A stretch of DNA of 64,000 nt from Phycisphaerales bacterium (GCA_020427395.1 JAGQON010000012.1:34531-98530); one strand, 5' to 3'; positions 35,118 through 45,100 are shown, numbered from the stretch's first letter. The notes: a model not told the origin generated them from the sequence alone. Program-made: numbers and translations.

Positions 35118-36005
35118 TCACTCTTCGCCGTCTTCTTCTCGGTTGTCGCGCCAGTGGTTGATCTGGACGCGCCAGCCCGAGCGGGCGTCGGGGGTGGTGG
35201 TGTCGAAGACCGATTCGGGGATGGTCTCGTTGGTCTTGGTGCTGAAGAGCTCGACGATCTGCAGGTCGCCGGTCCAGTCGAGCTTGATGTAGAGGGCGGG
35301 GAGGAGCGTTTCAGGGTTGATCCAGATGCGGACCCACTCCCAGTCGTCCTCGAAGCCCGAGCCGGGCTTGGGCACGAGCTTGAGCTGGGTGGTGCCGATG
35401 ACATGCGGGAGCTCGGCGAACCACTTGAGCTCGGGGTAGTCGGGGTTGTCGAGCAGGCCGTCGGTCGTGGGGAGCAGCTCGGCTTCGTATGAGGTGAGCA
35501 GGCGGTCTTGGTCGCGCCCCAGCGACACCCAGAACGGGGCGTCGCGCATGAGGGCCATCGGATCGAGCGTCTCGCCCTGAGGGACGAGCTCGCGCTTGTT
35601 GAACTGCTTCTCCTCGGGGTTGCGCTCAACGAACCACCGCCCGTCGAAGATGTAGTGCTCGTCGATCTCCTCCTGGCGCTGATCGATCTCGAGTGTCTTG
35701 AACTGCACGGCGTACTTGCGCGACTGCGTGGAGTCGGCGTTGTCGCTGTTCTTGATGGCGAGCTTGCCGTAGCGGGTCTGCTTGTCGTTCTCAAGGGAGT
35801 TGATGACGGTGTATCGCACGCCGCCCGAGAGGGTGGTGGTCTGAGCGTCCTTGGCGGCGAGCGCGTCGAGCAGCTCGCGGGGGGTGTTGTAGGCGGCGAT
35901 CAGGGGCGCATCAGTCGCCTGCGATTCGGGCTGGGCAACCCCATCTAGAGTCGTCGCGGCGAGCATCGGGAGGGTGGCGAGCAGGATGACGGGGATGATG
36001 GGCAT
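35118..36005 (-). CDS. LolA-like outer-membrane lipoprotein-sorting protein
   Basis: A 295-residue exported protein. A signal peptide (MPIIPVILLATLPMLAATTL) is followed by a single domain of alternating strands (GGVRYTVINSLENDKQTRYGKLAI, YAVQFKTLEI, HYIFDGRWFVERNPEEKQF, WVRIWINPETLLPALYIKLDWTG) matching the unclosed-barrel LolA/LolB-like fold of lipoprotein carriers. It may chaperone lipids or lipoproteins across the periplasm. The assignment rests on pattern, not on a signature motif. An ABC pair of LolCD type is encoded about 14 kb away. Confidence 0.65.
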   Translation of the reverse strand: MPIIPVILLATLPMLAATTLDGVAQPESQATDAPLIAAYNTPRELLDALAAKDAQTTTLSGGVRYTVINSLENDKQTRYGKLAIKNSDNADSTQSRKYAVQFKTLEIDQRQEEIDEHYIFDGRWFVERNPEEKQFNKRELVPQGETLDPMALMRDAPFWVSLGRDQDRLLTSYEAELLPTTDGLLDNPDYPELKWFAELPHVIGTTQLKLVPKPGSGFEDDWEWVRIWINPETLLPALYIKLDWTGDLQIVELFSTKTNETIPESVFDTTTPDARSGWRVQINHWRDNREEDGEE

Positions 36006-36019
36006 GGGATTCTTTCGGG

Positions 36020-36084
36020 AATAGGCATCAGGCATCAGGGATTGGGGATCAGGAGAGCTGCTGGTGCCTATTGCCTGATCCCTT
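36020..36084. repeat. GGCATCAGGGATCAG-type low-complexity repeat
   Basis: GAATAGGCATCAGGCATCAGGG on the left faces CCTATTGCCTGATCCC on the right, forming an imperfect inverted repeat. The same words occur at 51261-51291. Confidence 0.5.
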
Positions 36085-36135
36085 GTTTTCTCTACCGGCT
36101 CAAATCTGTTGTGGTTCGGTTCATTGCATTCTTGT

Positions 36136-36297
36136 GCCTTCCCCGCCCCTGTGGGGGGAGGCGTCTTTGGGGGTGCCACTACTCGCCGTCTTCGGCGCAG
36201 TAGTGTCTTTGTGGGTGTCTGAAGAGCACTACTGCGCGGCAAGCCGCGAGTAGTGGCACCCAGATCGACCCCCCCCCCGCAGGGGCGGGGAAGGCAC
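36136..36297. repeat. Large inverted repeat (about 70-base arms)
   Basis: The left arm begins GCCTTCCCCGCCCCTG and contains GGGTGCCACTACTCGC..GCGCAGTAGTG. The right arm is its imperfect complement, ending CAGGGGCGGGGAAGGC, around a loop of about 20 bases. The termini are perfect inverted repeats of 16 bases. No ORF is inside. It fills the convergence-free gap between the LolA-like gene and ruvX and looks like a miniature non-coding element. Confidence 0.75.
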
Positions 36298-36341
36298 GCA
36301 TGAGGATACCGCTCGTCGGTACGGCTCCTGACATCCATCGG

Positions 36342-36812
36342 CTATTTATGCTCAAGGGGCTCAACGGTGTCGATGACGCTGGTATCGGGCTCGTCGAGGT
36401 AGAGCTGGGCGATGGCGGCGGCGGCGATGGCGTCGCGGCGCTGCTTCTTCTGCTTGTGCGTCAGCCCGCTCTGGGACATGCGGGCGTCGGCGAGCTGCGA
36501 GGTCTTTCGTTCGTCCACGAGCATGACGGGGCGGTCGAGACGGTTGGCGAGCTTGAGGGCGAAGTCGCGGACGAGCTTGGCACGCGGGCCCTCGGTGTTG
36601 TCCATGTTCAGGGGGATGCCCAGGACGATCTCGGTCTCGGGGCCGGACGCCTGCTGCTGGAACTGTTTGACGATCTCGTTGATGAGTAATCGCCCCTGCT
36701 CGCGCTCGATGGGGGTCTCGATGAGCCCGGCGGGCGACGCGATGCAGGTGATGCGATCGGCGAGCGCGAGCCCGGTGCGTTGATCACCCAGATCGATAGC
36801 AAAGATGCGCAT
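36342..36812 (-). CDS. ruvX: Putative pre-16S rRNA nuclease YqgF/RuvX
   Basis: A 156-residue RNase H-fold nuclease with the opening MRIFAIDLGDQRTGLALAD (first catalytic Asp), the central LGIPLNMDNTEGPRA and the C-terminal VMLVDERKTSQLAD and RRDAIAAAAIAQLYLD. YqgF processes the 5' end of 16S rRNA precursor in E. coli and was first annotated as a Holliday-junction resolvase. The start at 36812 gives the standard N-terminus and lies five bases after a TAGACT box without a ribosome-binding site. It diverges from the ankyrin gene over 40 bases. Confidence 0.92.
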   Translation of the reverse strand: MRIFAIDLGDQRTGLALADRITCIASPAGLIETPIEREQGRLLINEIVKQFQQQASGPETEIVLGIPLNMDNTEGPRAKLVRDFALKLANRLDRPVMLVDERKTSQLADARMSQSGLTHKQKKQRRDAIAAAAIAQLYLDEPDTSVIDTVEPLEHK

Positions 36813-36817
36813 GGGGT

Positions 36818-36823
36818 AGTCTA
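36818..36823 (-). promoter_or_regulatory. Candidate leaderless -10 box of ruvX (TAGACT)
   Basis: TAGACT on the minus strand lies five bases before ATG 36812. The same hexamer at the same distance precedes the permease gene at 49683. Confidence 0.5.
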
Positions 36824-36852
36824 GGATGGTCTGATCAGTCTGAGGGAGATCG

Positions 36853-38211
36853 ATGATGTTGCGAATCTGTGTATTGGTGATGTGTGTTTGCATTGCGGGC
36901 GGGGTTGCGTCCGCGCAAGATCACGCCCAGGACATGTCCGAGGAGCGGGATTCGCGATTCGATGCGACCATGGCGGAGCTGGTCGAGCAACTCGGATCGT
37001 GCGACGACGATAACTTTGAGTCGATGATCGAGTCGATCGAAGAGCAGATCGAAGGGGGGTACTACCTGAACTATCAGGATCCCGACGGGATGACCCTGTT
37101 GATGCACGCGTGCAGGGTTCCCGCGACACACGAGATCTCATGGTGGTTGTTCTCCAAGCGGGTGGATCGAGACATCCGCGATAACAACGGGATGCTCGCG
37201 ATACATCATGCAGCGTACAACCCCGAGCCGAGGGTGGCTGCGCGGGTCTTTGGGCACTTCCTAACATGGAGGGATGACCCGAACCAGCGTGACGGATCTG
37301 GGCGTGACATCGTGATGCACACGATGATCGCGAATCAACCGAGCGGCCCGGTGTTCCTCGCGATCGATGCGACGGATGAGGACCTGAATCGTCTGGATGA
37401 TCATGGGCACTCCGCGGTGTCCTACGCGGCGATGCACAACAACCACTTCCGTATCTGGGATGTGCTCGTCGAGCACGGTGCGGATCTCTCGAAGGCCTAC
37501 ACGAAGGATCTGCACACCCCGCTGCATCTCGCAGCACGCGACAACATGGCGGAGGTCGCGATCGCGATCCTGCGTCACGGCGCCGAGATCAACGCACGCG
37601 ATGTGCACGGCAACACGCCGTTGATGCTCGCGCTGCTGCAGAACAAGGACGGGTTGATGGTGCAGCACCTGCTGGGAAATGGTGCGGACCCAAAGACACG
37701 CAACGATCTCGGAGCATCTGTCTACCACGCCTCGGCGTTCGGCGGGCAGAACGCATCGGTCTTCCAACAACTCATCGATGCGGGCGCGGAGACAGATGAG
37801 CCGGCGGACTCGGCGCTGCCCACCCCCGCGATGATGTACGCCCAGTTTGGGGAGGACCCGGGGGTGTGGGCGATCTTAGCAGATCAGATGATGAGCTTGC
37901 GCCACAAGGGTGAGCAGAGTTCACCGTTGGTGATGTCCGCGTTGACCTACAAGAAGGACATCGCGTTCATCCGAGCGATGCTCGACGCGGGGTGCGATGT
38001 GAATGAGGTGTACACGCCATTCAACACGACGGCCTTGATAATAGCGTGCAAGGATGGTTCCCCGAACCTGGTCGAGCTGCTGCTTGATCACGGCGCGGAC
38101 GCGACAGTCGTGGATGTCGCGGGGAACAACGCGTTGGATTCTGCGTTGAATAATCCTCACCTTGAGGGGAGTCAGGTCGTTGAACGGCTGAGATCGTTGA
38201 TCGGAGACTGA
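36853..38211 (+). CDS. Secreted ankyrin-repeat protein
   Basis: A 452-residue protein with a signal peptide (MMLRICVLVMCVCIAGGVASA) followed by ankyrin repeats over nearly the whole length: DPDGMTLLMHACRVP, DNNGMLAIHHAAYN, HGHSAVSYAAMHNN, LHTPLHLAARDNMAEVAIAILRHGAEINARDVHGNTPLMLAL and others. Periplasmic ankyrin proteins usually mediate protein-protein contacts; the partner is unknown. GAGGGAG precedes the start; ATG 36856 is an equally good start. It is convergent with the guanylyltransferase gene, stops one base apart. Confidence 0.88.
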   Translation: MMLRICVLVMCVCIAGGVASAQDHAQDMSEERDSRFDATMAELVEQLGSCDDDNFESMIESIEEQIEGGYYLNYQDPDGMTLLMHACRVPATHEISWWLFSKRVDRDIRDNNGMLAIHHAAYNPEPRVAARVFGHFLTWRDDPNQRDGSGRDIVMHTMIANQPSGPVFLAIDATDEDLNRLDDHGHSAVSYAAMHNNHFRIWDVLVEHGADLSKAYTKDLHTPLHLAARDNMAEVAIAILRHGAEINARDVHGNTPLMLALLQNKDGLMVQHLLGNGADPKTRNDLGASVYHASAFGGQNASVFQQLIDAGAETDEPADSALPTPAMMYAQFGEDPGVWAILADQMMSLRHKGEQSSPLVMSALTYKKDIAFIRAMLDAGCDVNEVYTPFNTTALIIACKDGSPNLVELLLDHGADATVVDVAGNNALDSALNNPHLEGSQVVERLRSLIGD

Positions 38212-38212
38212 G

Positions 38213-39319
38213 TTACTTCAGCCCATCCGGCAGCTGGTCATGCAGCTTCTTGATGTCCTGTGCCCGGCTCTTGGGAACGACGAGCGTCGCACGCTCGGTC
38301 TGGACCACGATCAGGTCGTCGCAGCCGATCAGGGCGATGGTGTGCTTTGAATCCGAGTCCTCGGCGACCACGATGTTGTTGTGGGCGTCGAAGGTGGCGA
38401 TGGGGGCGCCGTTGGTCCGGTTGCCGTGCTCGTCGCTCTTGAGAGTCTCGGCGAAGGCGGGCCACGAGCCGACATCGAGCCACTGGATTTCCATCTTGAC
38501 GCCGACGATGGTGACATCATGCTCGCTGTTGGCGGGCTCCATGATGCCGTAATCGACGCTGGTCTTGTCGAGTTGCGGGTAGACCTCGTCGAGGACCTGC
38601 TGCTGCTTGTCCGTGCCCCAGGCGTCGCGCAGTTGCAGGATCAGCTCGTGGTTCCGGGGCATGAAGCGCCCGTAGAGGTCCAGTAGCGTGCGGGCGTGGA
38701 AGACGAACATGCCCGCGTTCCAGTCGTAGCGCCCGGAGTTGAAGTACGCCTCGGCCTTTTCGAGCGGCGGCTTCTCGACGAAGCGGGCGACCTTGAAGGC
38801 CTGCGAGTCGGTGTTGGGGATGGACTCGCCGCGCTCGATGTAGCCGTACCCTGTGGCGGGGTGGTCGGGCTTGATGCCGAAGGTGACGAGCCGGGTCGGG
38901 TCCTGCTCGACGAGGGTGTATCCCAGCTCGATGGCCTTGGAGAACACATCGGCGGGCTCGATGAGTTGGTCGGCGGTGAGCACGGAGAAGACGGCGTCGG
39001 GGTCGTCCTTGCTGAACACCGCGGCCGCGAACGCAACGGCGTTGACCGTATCGCGCGGCATGGGCTCGCCGAGGATGTGCGCATCATCGAAGGAGGGCAT
39101 GGCTTGCTTGATCTGCTCGCGGTAGCGCTCGCCGGTGCAGATGTAGACGCTGTTGCCCTGCGTGAGGTTGGCCGCCCGCTCGGCCGCGAGCTGCAGCAGC
39201 GAGACGGTCCGCCCGTCGTCGGTCTTGATGAAGCGGATGAGCTGCTTGGGCTGCCCGTCGCGGGACATGGGCCAGAGGCGTGTGCCGGAGCCGCCGGCCA
39301 TGATCATTGCGTAACGCAT
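38213..39319 (-). CDS. manC: Mannose-1-phosphate guanylyltransferase
   Basis: A 368-residue nucleotidyltransferase making GDP-mannose for surface polysaccharides (EC 2.7.7.13). It has the family entry motif MIMAGGSGTRLWPMSR..PKQ, the central GYGYIERGE and FVEKPPLEKAEAY, and WNAGMFVFHA. It lacks the C-terminal isomerase domain of bifunctional ManC/AlgA proteins, so it is the short form. AAGGA precedes ATG 39319. The polysaccharide-related dehydratase at 40189 is nearby, fitting a role in glycan synthesis. Confidence 0.92.
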   Translation of the reverse strand: MRYAMIMAGGSGTRLWPMSRDGQPKQLIRFIKTDDGRTVSLLQLAAERAANLTQGNSVYICTGERYREQIKQAMPSFDDAHILGEPMPRDTVNAVAFAAAVFSKDDPDAVFSVLTADQLIEPADVFSKAIELGYTLVEQDPTRLVTFGIKPDHPATGYGYIERGESIPNTDSQAFKVARFVEKPPLEKAEAYFNSGRYDWNAGMFVFHARTLLDLYGRFMPRNHELILQLRDAWGTDKQQQVLDEVYPQLDKTSVDYGIMEPANSEHDVTIVGVKMEIQWLDVGSWPAFAETLKSDEHGNRTNGAPIATFDAHNNIVVAEDSDSKHTIALIGCDDLIVVQTERATLVVPKSRAQDIKKLHDQLPDGLK

Positions 39320-39339
39320 GGGGAATCCTTCGGATTCGA

Positions 39340-39433
39340 GGGACTAGCCATCAGCCACTAGCCACTAGGGTTTAGAAATGAACGGAGATTGTACTTTGCG
39401 AGCCCTAGTGGCAAGTGGCTAGTGGCTCGTCCC
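39340..39433. repeat. Inverted repeat of CTAGCCACT words
   Basis: GGGACTAGCCATCAGCCACT.. (39340-39370) faces CCCTAGTGGCAAGTGGCTAG.. (39403-39433), arms of about 31 bases around a 32-base A/T-richer loop. It sits between the guanylyltransferase start and the ruvA stop, both on the minus strand, and could end ruvA transcription. Confidence 0.7.
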
Positions 39434-39436
39434 TTC

Positions 39437-40093
39437 TTATCCCCCAAACACCGTCTGCACCAACACATCGACATCGGCACCCTCGGGGGCCTTGGTCATG
39501 GCGATCTGCACCTTCTGCTCGGCGGTGCTGCGTTGCTCGCCCAGGGCCATGAGGGCCGCGATGGCCTCGGCGGCCGCGGGTGGGAATGACGAGTGCTCGA
39601 TCGCGGACGAGGGGGCGGTGCGGGATGCGGTGGCGGCGGCCATGATGGCATCGCCGGCGAACTTGTCGATCTTGCCGCTCAGCTCGGCGATCATGGTCTC
39701 CGCGGATCGTTTGCCGATCTCGGGGAGTTTGGTGAGCGACTTGGCGTCCTTTGACACGATGAACGCCGCGATGGTGCTCGGGGGCTCTATCAGCGCCCGT
39801 AGGGCCTTCTTGGTGCCCACGCCCTTGACGCTCGTGAAGACCTCGAAGAAGTCGCGCTCGACGGGCGAGCCGAACCCGATCACGCGTGGCAGGAAGCTGG
39901 TCCCCTGTCCCTGGGCCTCGAGGTAGACCCGGGTGTGCAGGGTGACGCGGTCGTTGATCCGCGATTCGAGCGTGTGCGCAAGATATTGTGGGATCAGCAC
40001 TTCAATCGCGAAGTCGGGGTTGGTGTGCAGGGTGGCGACGGGGATGGGGCCGTCGGAGATCGATTCGAGTTGGGCGCTGATGCGTGTGAGCAT
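39437..40093 (-). CDS. ruvA: Holliday junction branch migration protein RuvA
   Basis: A 218-residue DNA-binding subunit of the RuvAB complex. An N-terminal OB fold (TLHTRVYLEAQGQG..PRVIGFGSPVERDFFEVFTSVKGVGTKKAL) is followed by tandem helix-hairpin-helix motifs (KGVGTKKAL, PEIGKRSAE) and a C-terminal three-helix domain (AAAEAIAALMALGEQRSTAEQKV) that contacts RuvB. An Ala/Ser-rich linker joins the last domain. No ruvB or ruvC is in view. TATCCT lies ten bases upstream of the ATG and no Shine-Dalgarno is seen, so the leader may be very short. Confidence 0.95.
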   Translation of the reverse strand: MLTRISAQLESISDGPIPVATLHTNPDFAIEVLIPQYLAHTLESRINDRVTLHTRVYLEAQGQGTSFLPRVIGFGSPVERDFFEVFTSVKGVGTKKALRALIEPPSTIAAFIVSKDAKSLTKLPEIGKRSAETMIAELSGKIDKFAGDAIMAAATASRTAPSSAIEHSSFPPAAAEAIAALMALGEQRSTAEQKVQIAMTKAPEGADVDVLVQTVFGG

Positions 40094-40188
40094 GGGTGAT
40101 CGGAGGATACCCGTTTTCGTCGGGCGGAATGGCGATTGTGGGCATGAAAATCGGGTTTGCGTGGGGGGATTGAGCCGATGAGGAGTGC

Positions 40189-41727
40189 ATGAGCAGCCCA
40201 GAAGCCCAACCGGAGGGTCGCGCCCTCGTCGTCGGCAGCGCCAGCGCGTGCGATCGCCTCATCCGGCAGCTGCGTGCGATCGACGAGGCGTCATCCGTCG
40301 TCGGCGTCGTCATCACCGAATCAACCGAGATCAGCAGCATCGCGGACTGCCCCGTGCTGGGCGGGCTTGAGGATCTAGTCGCGATCTGTGCCGCCAACAG
40401 CATCACCAGCGCGATCGTGACGCTCCCCGCGTGCGAGCGGGCCCTGTGGCGGACGATCAGCGTGTCGCTGCATCGCGCGGGCGTGATCGAGCGGTTCGTG
40501 CCGCCCATGGACGAGCTGCTGCACAGCGCCCCGACCGTGAGTGCGCCCAGCAGCAGCGTGACCATCGGTGCGCCCAAGATCAATCTGGCCAAGCTCGTCG
40601 GACGCGAGGCCCACGCGATCGATCGCGAGCTCGTGTCGAGCACACTCAATCGCAAGACCGTGCTCGTGACGGGCGCGGGCGGCTCGATCGGGTCGGAACT
40701 GGTGCGACAGGTTGCCAGCTACCAGCCCAGCCGCATCATCCTCATGGAGCGCGCCGAGAACGCGCTGTTCGAGGTCGATCGGCAGCTGCGTGAGTCGTAC
40801 CCGGAGATCGAACGCGTCGCGGTCCTGCACGATGTGGTGGATGCGTCGCGCACGCTGGGGTTGCTGGAGCGCTACCAGCCCGATGTGGTGTTTCACGCGG
40901 CCGCGCACAAGCATGTGCCGCTGATGGAGGACCACCCCGCCCACGCGGTGACCAACAACCTCTTCGGGACCAAGGCGATCGCGGACGCGGCGGTGACGGT
41001 GGGGGCGGAGCGGTTCGTGCTGATCAGCTCGGACAAGGCCGTCAACCCGGTGAATGTCATGGGCGCGACCAAGCGTCTCGCGGAGATGTACACCCAGTCG
41101 CTCGCGACGATGCCCGGCATCCAGACGCGCCTGAGCATGGTGCGATTTGGCAATGTGCTGGGCTCCGCCTGCTCGGTCCTGCCGATCTGGGCCGACCAGA
41201 TCGCGGCCGGTCGCCCGGTGACCGTGACCGACGAGCGCATGACGAGGTACTTCATGACCATCCCCGAGGCCGCCACGCTGGTGATGCAGGCCGGCGCGAT
41301 GAGCGGGCAGGGGTTCTGCGGCATCGAGGCCGGTCACTCGGGCGAGGTGTTTGTCTTGGACATGGGCGAGCCTATCGAGATCTTCAAGCTCGCCAAACGC
41401 TTCATCCGAGCCTGCGGCTACGAGCCCACCATCGGGCACCCGATGGGCACCAAGCCCAACACGGTGCCGATCGTGCTGACGGGTTCGAGACCGGGCGAGA
41501 AGCTCTACGAAGAGCTGAGCTACGACGCCCAGGGCCTCATGCACACCAGCCACCCGGGCATCTACGCGCTCGACGAGGAGACGGATGTCTCCGAGTCCCG
41601 CATCGCCCAGATGGTCAGCGCGATGGACGAGGTCCGCCGGAGCCAGTCCCGCAAGGCGGTCCTCGAGCAGATCGCACGCTTCATTCCGACGATGGATGCC
41701 AAGAGCCGCTCGGTGTCGGCGGCGTGA
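40189..41727 (+). CDS. CapD/FlaA1-type nucleotide-sugar dehydratase
   Basis: A 512-residue protein of the polysaccharide biosynthesis CapD family. The N-terminal about 150 residues form a Rossmann-like CoA-binding-type domain (ALVVGSASACDRLIRQL). The C-terminal extended-SDR domain has the NAD motif VTGAGGSIGSELVRQ, HAAAHKHVPLMEDHP and ISSDKAVNPVNVMGATKRLAE; the SDK..MGATKR arrangement replaces the usual YxxxK, as in WbpM/FlaA1 UDP-GlcNAc 4,6-dehydratases. It lacks the N-terminal membrane helices of WbpM. GAGGAG precedes the ATG. It overlaps the acetyltransferase gene by four bases. Confidence 0.88.
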   Translation: MSSPEAQPEGRALVVGSASACDRLIRQLRAIDEASSVVGVVITESTEISSIADCPVLGGLEDLVAICAANSITSAIVTLPACERALWRTISVSLHRAGVIERFVPPMDELLHSAPTVSAPSSSVTIGAPKINLAKLVGREAHAIDRELVSSTLNRKTVLVTGAGGSIGSELVRQVASYQPSRIILMERAENALFEVDRQLRESYPEIERVAVLHDVVDASRTLGLLERYQPDVVFHAAAHKHVPLMEDHPAHAVTNNLFGTKAIADAAVTVGAERFVLISSDKAVNPVNVMGATKRLAEMYTQSLATMPGIQTRLSMVRFGNVLGSACSVLPIWADQIAAGRPVTVTDERMTRYFMTIPEAATLVMQAGAMSGQGFCGIEAGHSGEVFVLDMGEPIEIFKLAKRFIRACGYEPTIGHPMGTKPNTVPIVLTGSRPGEKLYEELSYDAQGLMHTSHPGIYALDEETDVSESRIAQMVSAMDEVRRSQSRKAVLEQIARFIPTMDAKSRSVSAA

Positions 41728-42194
41728 AACGCGCCCCCGTTACACTCCGCCCCGCGAACGCATCCGATATCGAGATCTTCTACACGCATCAGCTCGATTC
41801 AGTCTCGACCGATCTCGCGAAGGTCTACGCTCGATCACGCGAGGCCTTCGATGCGCACTGGGACGCGATCCTCAGCAACCCCAACACCATCGCACGCACG
41901 ATCCTGTATGGCGACGAGGTCGTCGGGCTGATCAACACCTTCCCCGTGAAGGACGAACGCCATATCGGGTACTGGATCGATCGGGCGCACTGGGGTAGAG
42001 GCATCGCGTCTTGCGCGATCGCGCGGATGGTGGAAGTCGATCCACCCCGCCCGCTGCACGCCGTCGTCGCGATCGACAATGTGGGTTCGATGAAAGCACT
42101 CGAGCGATCCGGGTTCGTCCGCATCGGCGAAGAACACTCCGGAGAAACCGAGCGGTATATGGCCTGCGTGGTGGTGCGGTTCGAGCTTCGTTGA
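41724..42194 (+). CDS. GNAT-family N-acetyltransferase
   Basis: A 156-residue acetyl-CoA-dependent acetyltransferase of the RimJ/RimL-like group: VTLRPANASDIEIFYTHQLD at the N-terminus, IGYWIDRAHWGRGIASCAIARMV (the acetyl-CoA motif A) and NVGSMKALERSGFVRIGE (motif B). GTG 41724 overlaps the TGA of the preceding dehydratase gene, so the two are translationally coupled. Acetylation of an amino-sugar made by that pathway is possible but only inferred; the RimL-like form more often acts on proteins or small amines. Confidence 0.85.
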   Translation: MKRAPVTLRPANASDIEIFYTHQLDSVSTDLAKVYARSREAFDAHWDAILSNPNTIARTILYGDEVVGLINTFPVKDERHIGYWIDRAHWGRGIASCAIARMVEVDPPRPLHAVVAIDNVGSMKALERSGFVRIGEEHSGETERYMACVVVRFELR

Positions 42195-42198
42195 GTGA

Positions 42199-45100
42199 TT
42201 ACTTGAACTCCCTGATCCGCGCGTTGCGGAACTCCACCGTCAGCGGGTCTTCGCGGGTGCCGATGTCGTGCACCTGGAAACCGATGTGCCCCTCAGCGGT
42301 CATCGCGTCGAAGATCTCCGCAGCAGGCACGCCGTTGATCCAGGTGCGGATGGTGTCGCCGCGGGCGACGACGCGGACGGTGTTCCAGTCGCCCGGTCGG
42401 AACGCGCGCCGGGGGGAGGGGTTGGTGTGCATGGGGTGGAGCCAGCCGCGTCGGCGTTCGTCGTAGATCCCGGCGGTGTAGGCGCGGGGCTCGGGGTCGA
42501 CCTCGATCTGGTAGCCCTGCAGGTTGCCGTTGCGGTTGTCGACGCCGCCCATGACGCCCGAGCGGATCTGTACGCCCGAGTTGAGGTCGGGGTGGACGCG
42601 GACCTCGTAGATCAGCTCGAAGTCGCTGTAGGTTCTGGTGGTGGTATAAAAGGTGTTGGGCGAGTTAGGCACGCTGGTGCCGGTGAGCACGCCGTCGTTC
42701 ATGGTGTAGGTGGCCCGCCCGCCACGGATCATCCAGTCGGCTTCGGTGGTGTCCTCAAACAGGTGTGTCCACGGGCCGGGTGTTGGCGCGGGGGCGGCTT
42801 GCAGCGGCGCGATCCACGCGTTGCGGTATCGCACGGGGCCCTCGGCACGCGTCGCGTGGTCCTGGAGCACAAGCGGGCCGATCTGGTACGCCAGCCCGTC
42901 CGCTGGTGATTCGCCCCCGGCCTGCTGCGAGCCGGTGGGGTGCGGCAGTTCGACATCATCGTGCACGAGGCGTCCGTTCCAGTACACCGTGGCGCGGGCG
43001 TTCTCGGTCTTGTTCCCTTCGTTGTCGAAGCGGGCGGCCCGGAACCAGATGTCGTACGCCTGCCATTCGCCAGGGCCACGCGATGCGTTGGAGTCGGCGG
43101 GCTTGATGTTGTAGAACGCGCCGGCCTCGTTGGCTTGCAGGGGTTCGTCGCCGCGCTTGGTGCCGAGGACTTGGAGTTCGTACTTGCCCTGCAGATACAC
43201 GCCCGAGTTGCCCGCCATCTGTCCCTCGCCGCCGGGAGGCGAGAACCACTCGATATGGATACGAGCATCGCCGAACGAGGTGGTGGATGACAGATCGCCC
43301 GAGCCATCGCCAACGCTCATGTATCCCTTGGCATTGAGCAGCCCGCCCTGATCGATGTTGCCGCCCGGGTATGGACGGTTGGCGTATCGCATGACCGCGC
43401 CGGTGGAGCGTCCGATGAGCGTGACGCCGTCGGCGGGGGGGAGGATGTTCAGGCCGACGCCGTCGTCTAGGGGGACACCTGAAGATGTGATATTGATACC
43501 AAACGGATCCTGCTGCATTGGGATCTGGTTGAGGGTGTACCAGGCTTCGGTGGACCAGAGTTTGTGTGCTTGGCCCTCACGCGTGCTTGCGACGATGTGG
43601 TACACGCGACCGGGTTCGAAGTCAGACACATGCAGTATGGAGCTGACACCGTTCACGGTGCTCGTTGTTCTGACATCGTGTGTGCGTTCATCGATCTTGG
43701 GCCCGCCGTAGCGTGCTGTTGGTTCGTAAGTCCAGGAAGTGACGCGGTAATCCTGAACCACATCAATCGCATGCCCCTTGTGCGATTCGTTGTATTCGAT
43801 TGCGAAACCATCAGGCGTAGCGCGAACAGTGCGCATCTCGAGCACGTGTTTCCCGTTCGGCTTCAGCCGCTGTAGCCCGAACTGCGTCCCGCGCCAGTTC
43901 CAGTTGCCGCCAGCGCCGATCCCCGCGACGATCAATGATCCGTCGGGTGCCCACGCCATGCGGTTCACGCCCGACTCGAGCCCCTGCGTGAATCTGAAGA
44001 GCGCACCCTGCAGCTGCCCATTCACGCGTTCGAGGAAGACGCGGCGTACGCCGCCGGCGGTGAGTTCGCCCACGAGCATCTGCCCCTTGAACGGCCCGTC
44101 CGTGATCGGCAGCGGCTGCGTCGGTGAGTTCACCACCTCGTTCTGCGGCAGCCACAACGCGGGCGGTGTCCGCGGGCGATCCGCGTACACGCTCGGGTGC
44201 CCGCCCTGCGGGAAGCGGTCCTTGAGCATGGGGACGAAGTTCGTCCAGTTGTAGTGCCCGTAGAAGCGACCGGGGATGATCTCCGCGAGCACGGACGACG
44301 GCATCCAGGTGCCCTGGTTGTCGAGGTAGATCAGCGCACCGTCGGGCGTGACACCGAGCCCGTTGGGCGTGCGCAGCCCGCCGGCGATGGCGTAGGCGGT
44401 CCTTGCCTCGGGGTCGATCTCGATGATGGAGCCGCGCAAGGGGCCGTTGGGCCCGGCGTTGTCCTGCATGCCCTCCCAAGCGGGCGGGGCCATCGCAGTC
44501 GAGAGCGCGGCGTACAGCTTCCCGTTGTGCGGCAGCAGCCCGAACACGAACTGGTGGTAGTTCCACCCCTCCCACCCATCCGCGATCAGCTCGTGCGTCT
44601 CGAAGTAGCCGTCGTTGTCGGTGTCGAGGAGCTTCTCGACACGCTTTCGGTGGGCGACATAGAGCTCGCCCTCATACACGCACAGCGCGCTGGGCTCGTA
44701 CAGGTCCGTCGCGATCTCGACGACCTCGATCTCCGATTGGTCTTCTGCGTCCCAGTTAAGGATCGCGTAGAGCTTGTCGGGTTCCTTGGAGTCGATGTCC
44801 GGCAGCGAGCGGTCATCGCGCTGCAGCGGGTCGAAGGTGCCGATGACGAGGCGCCCGTCTGGTAGGAAGCACATCGCCCCCACCTTGGGCTCGAAGCCCT
44901 CGGGGCGGATGGTCGAGAGATCCCACCCCGGATGCACGCCCACGAGCGGGGCCTGATCGCCGGGGCGATTCTGCCCGACGAGTCGTTTGATGCCGGGTGA
45001 AGTGACACGGGTGAGGTCGCGCTCGGCGCGGAGGTTGTCGCTGGTGATGAGCGTGTAGTCAAGGCCATCGGGCTGGAGCCATTCGAGTGTGAGGACGCGC

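Noticed and set aside
34895..35794. Possible N-terminal extension of the TPR peptidase by 300 residues
   Set aside because: The extension reads through the intergenic inverted repeat and antisense-like frame of the LolA-like gene, and would bury the signal peptide at 34894.
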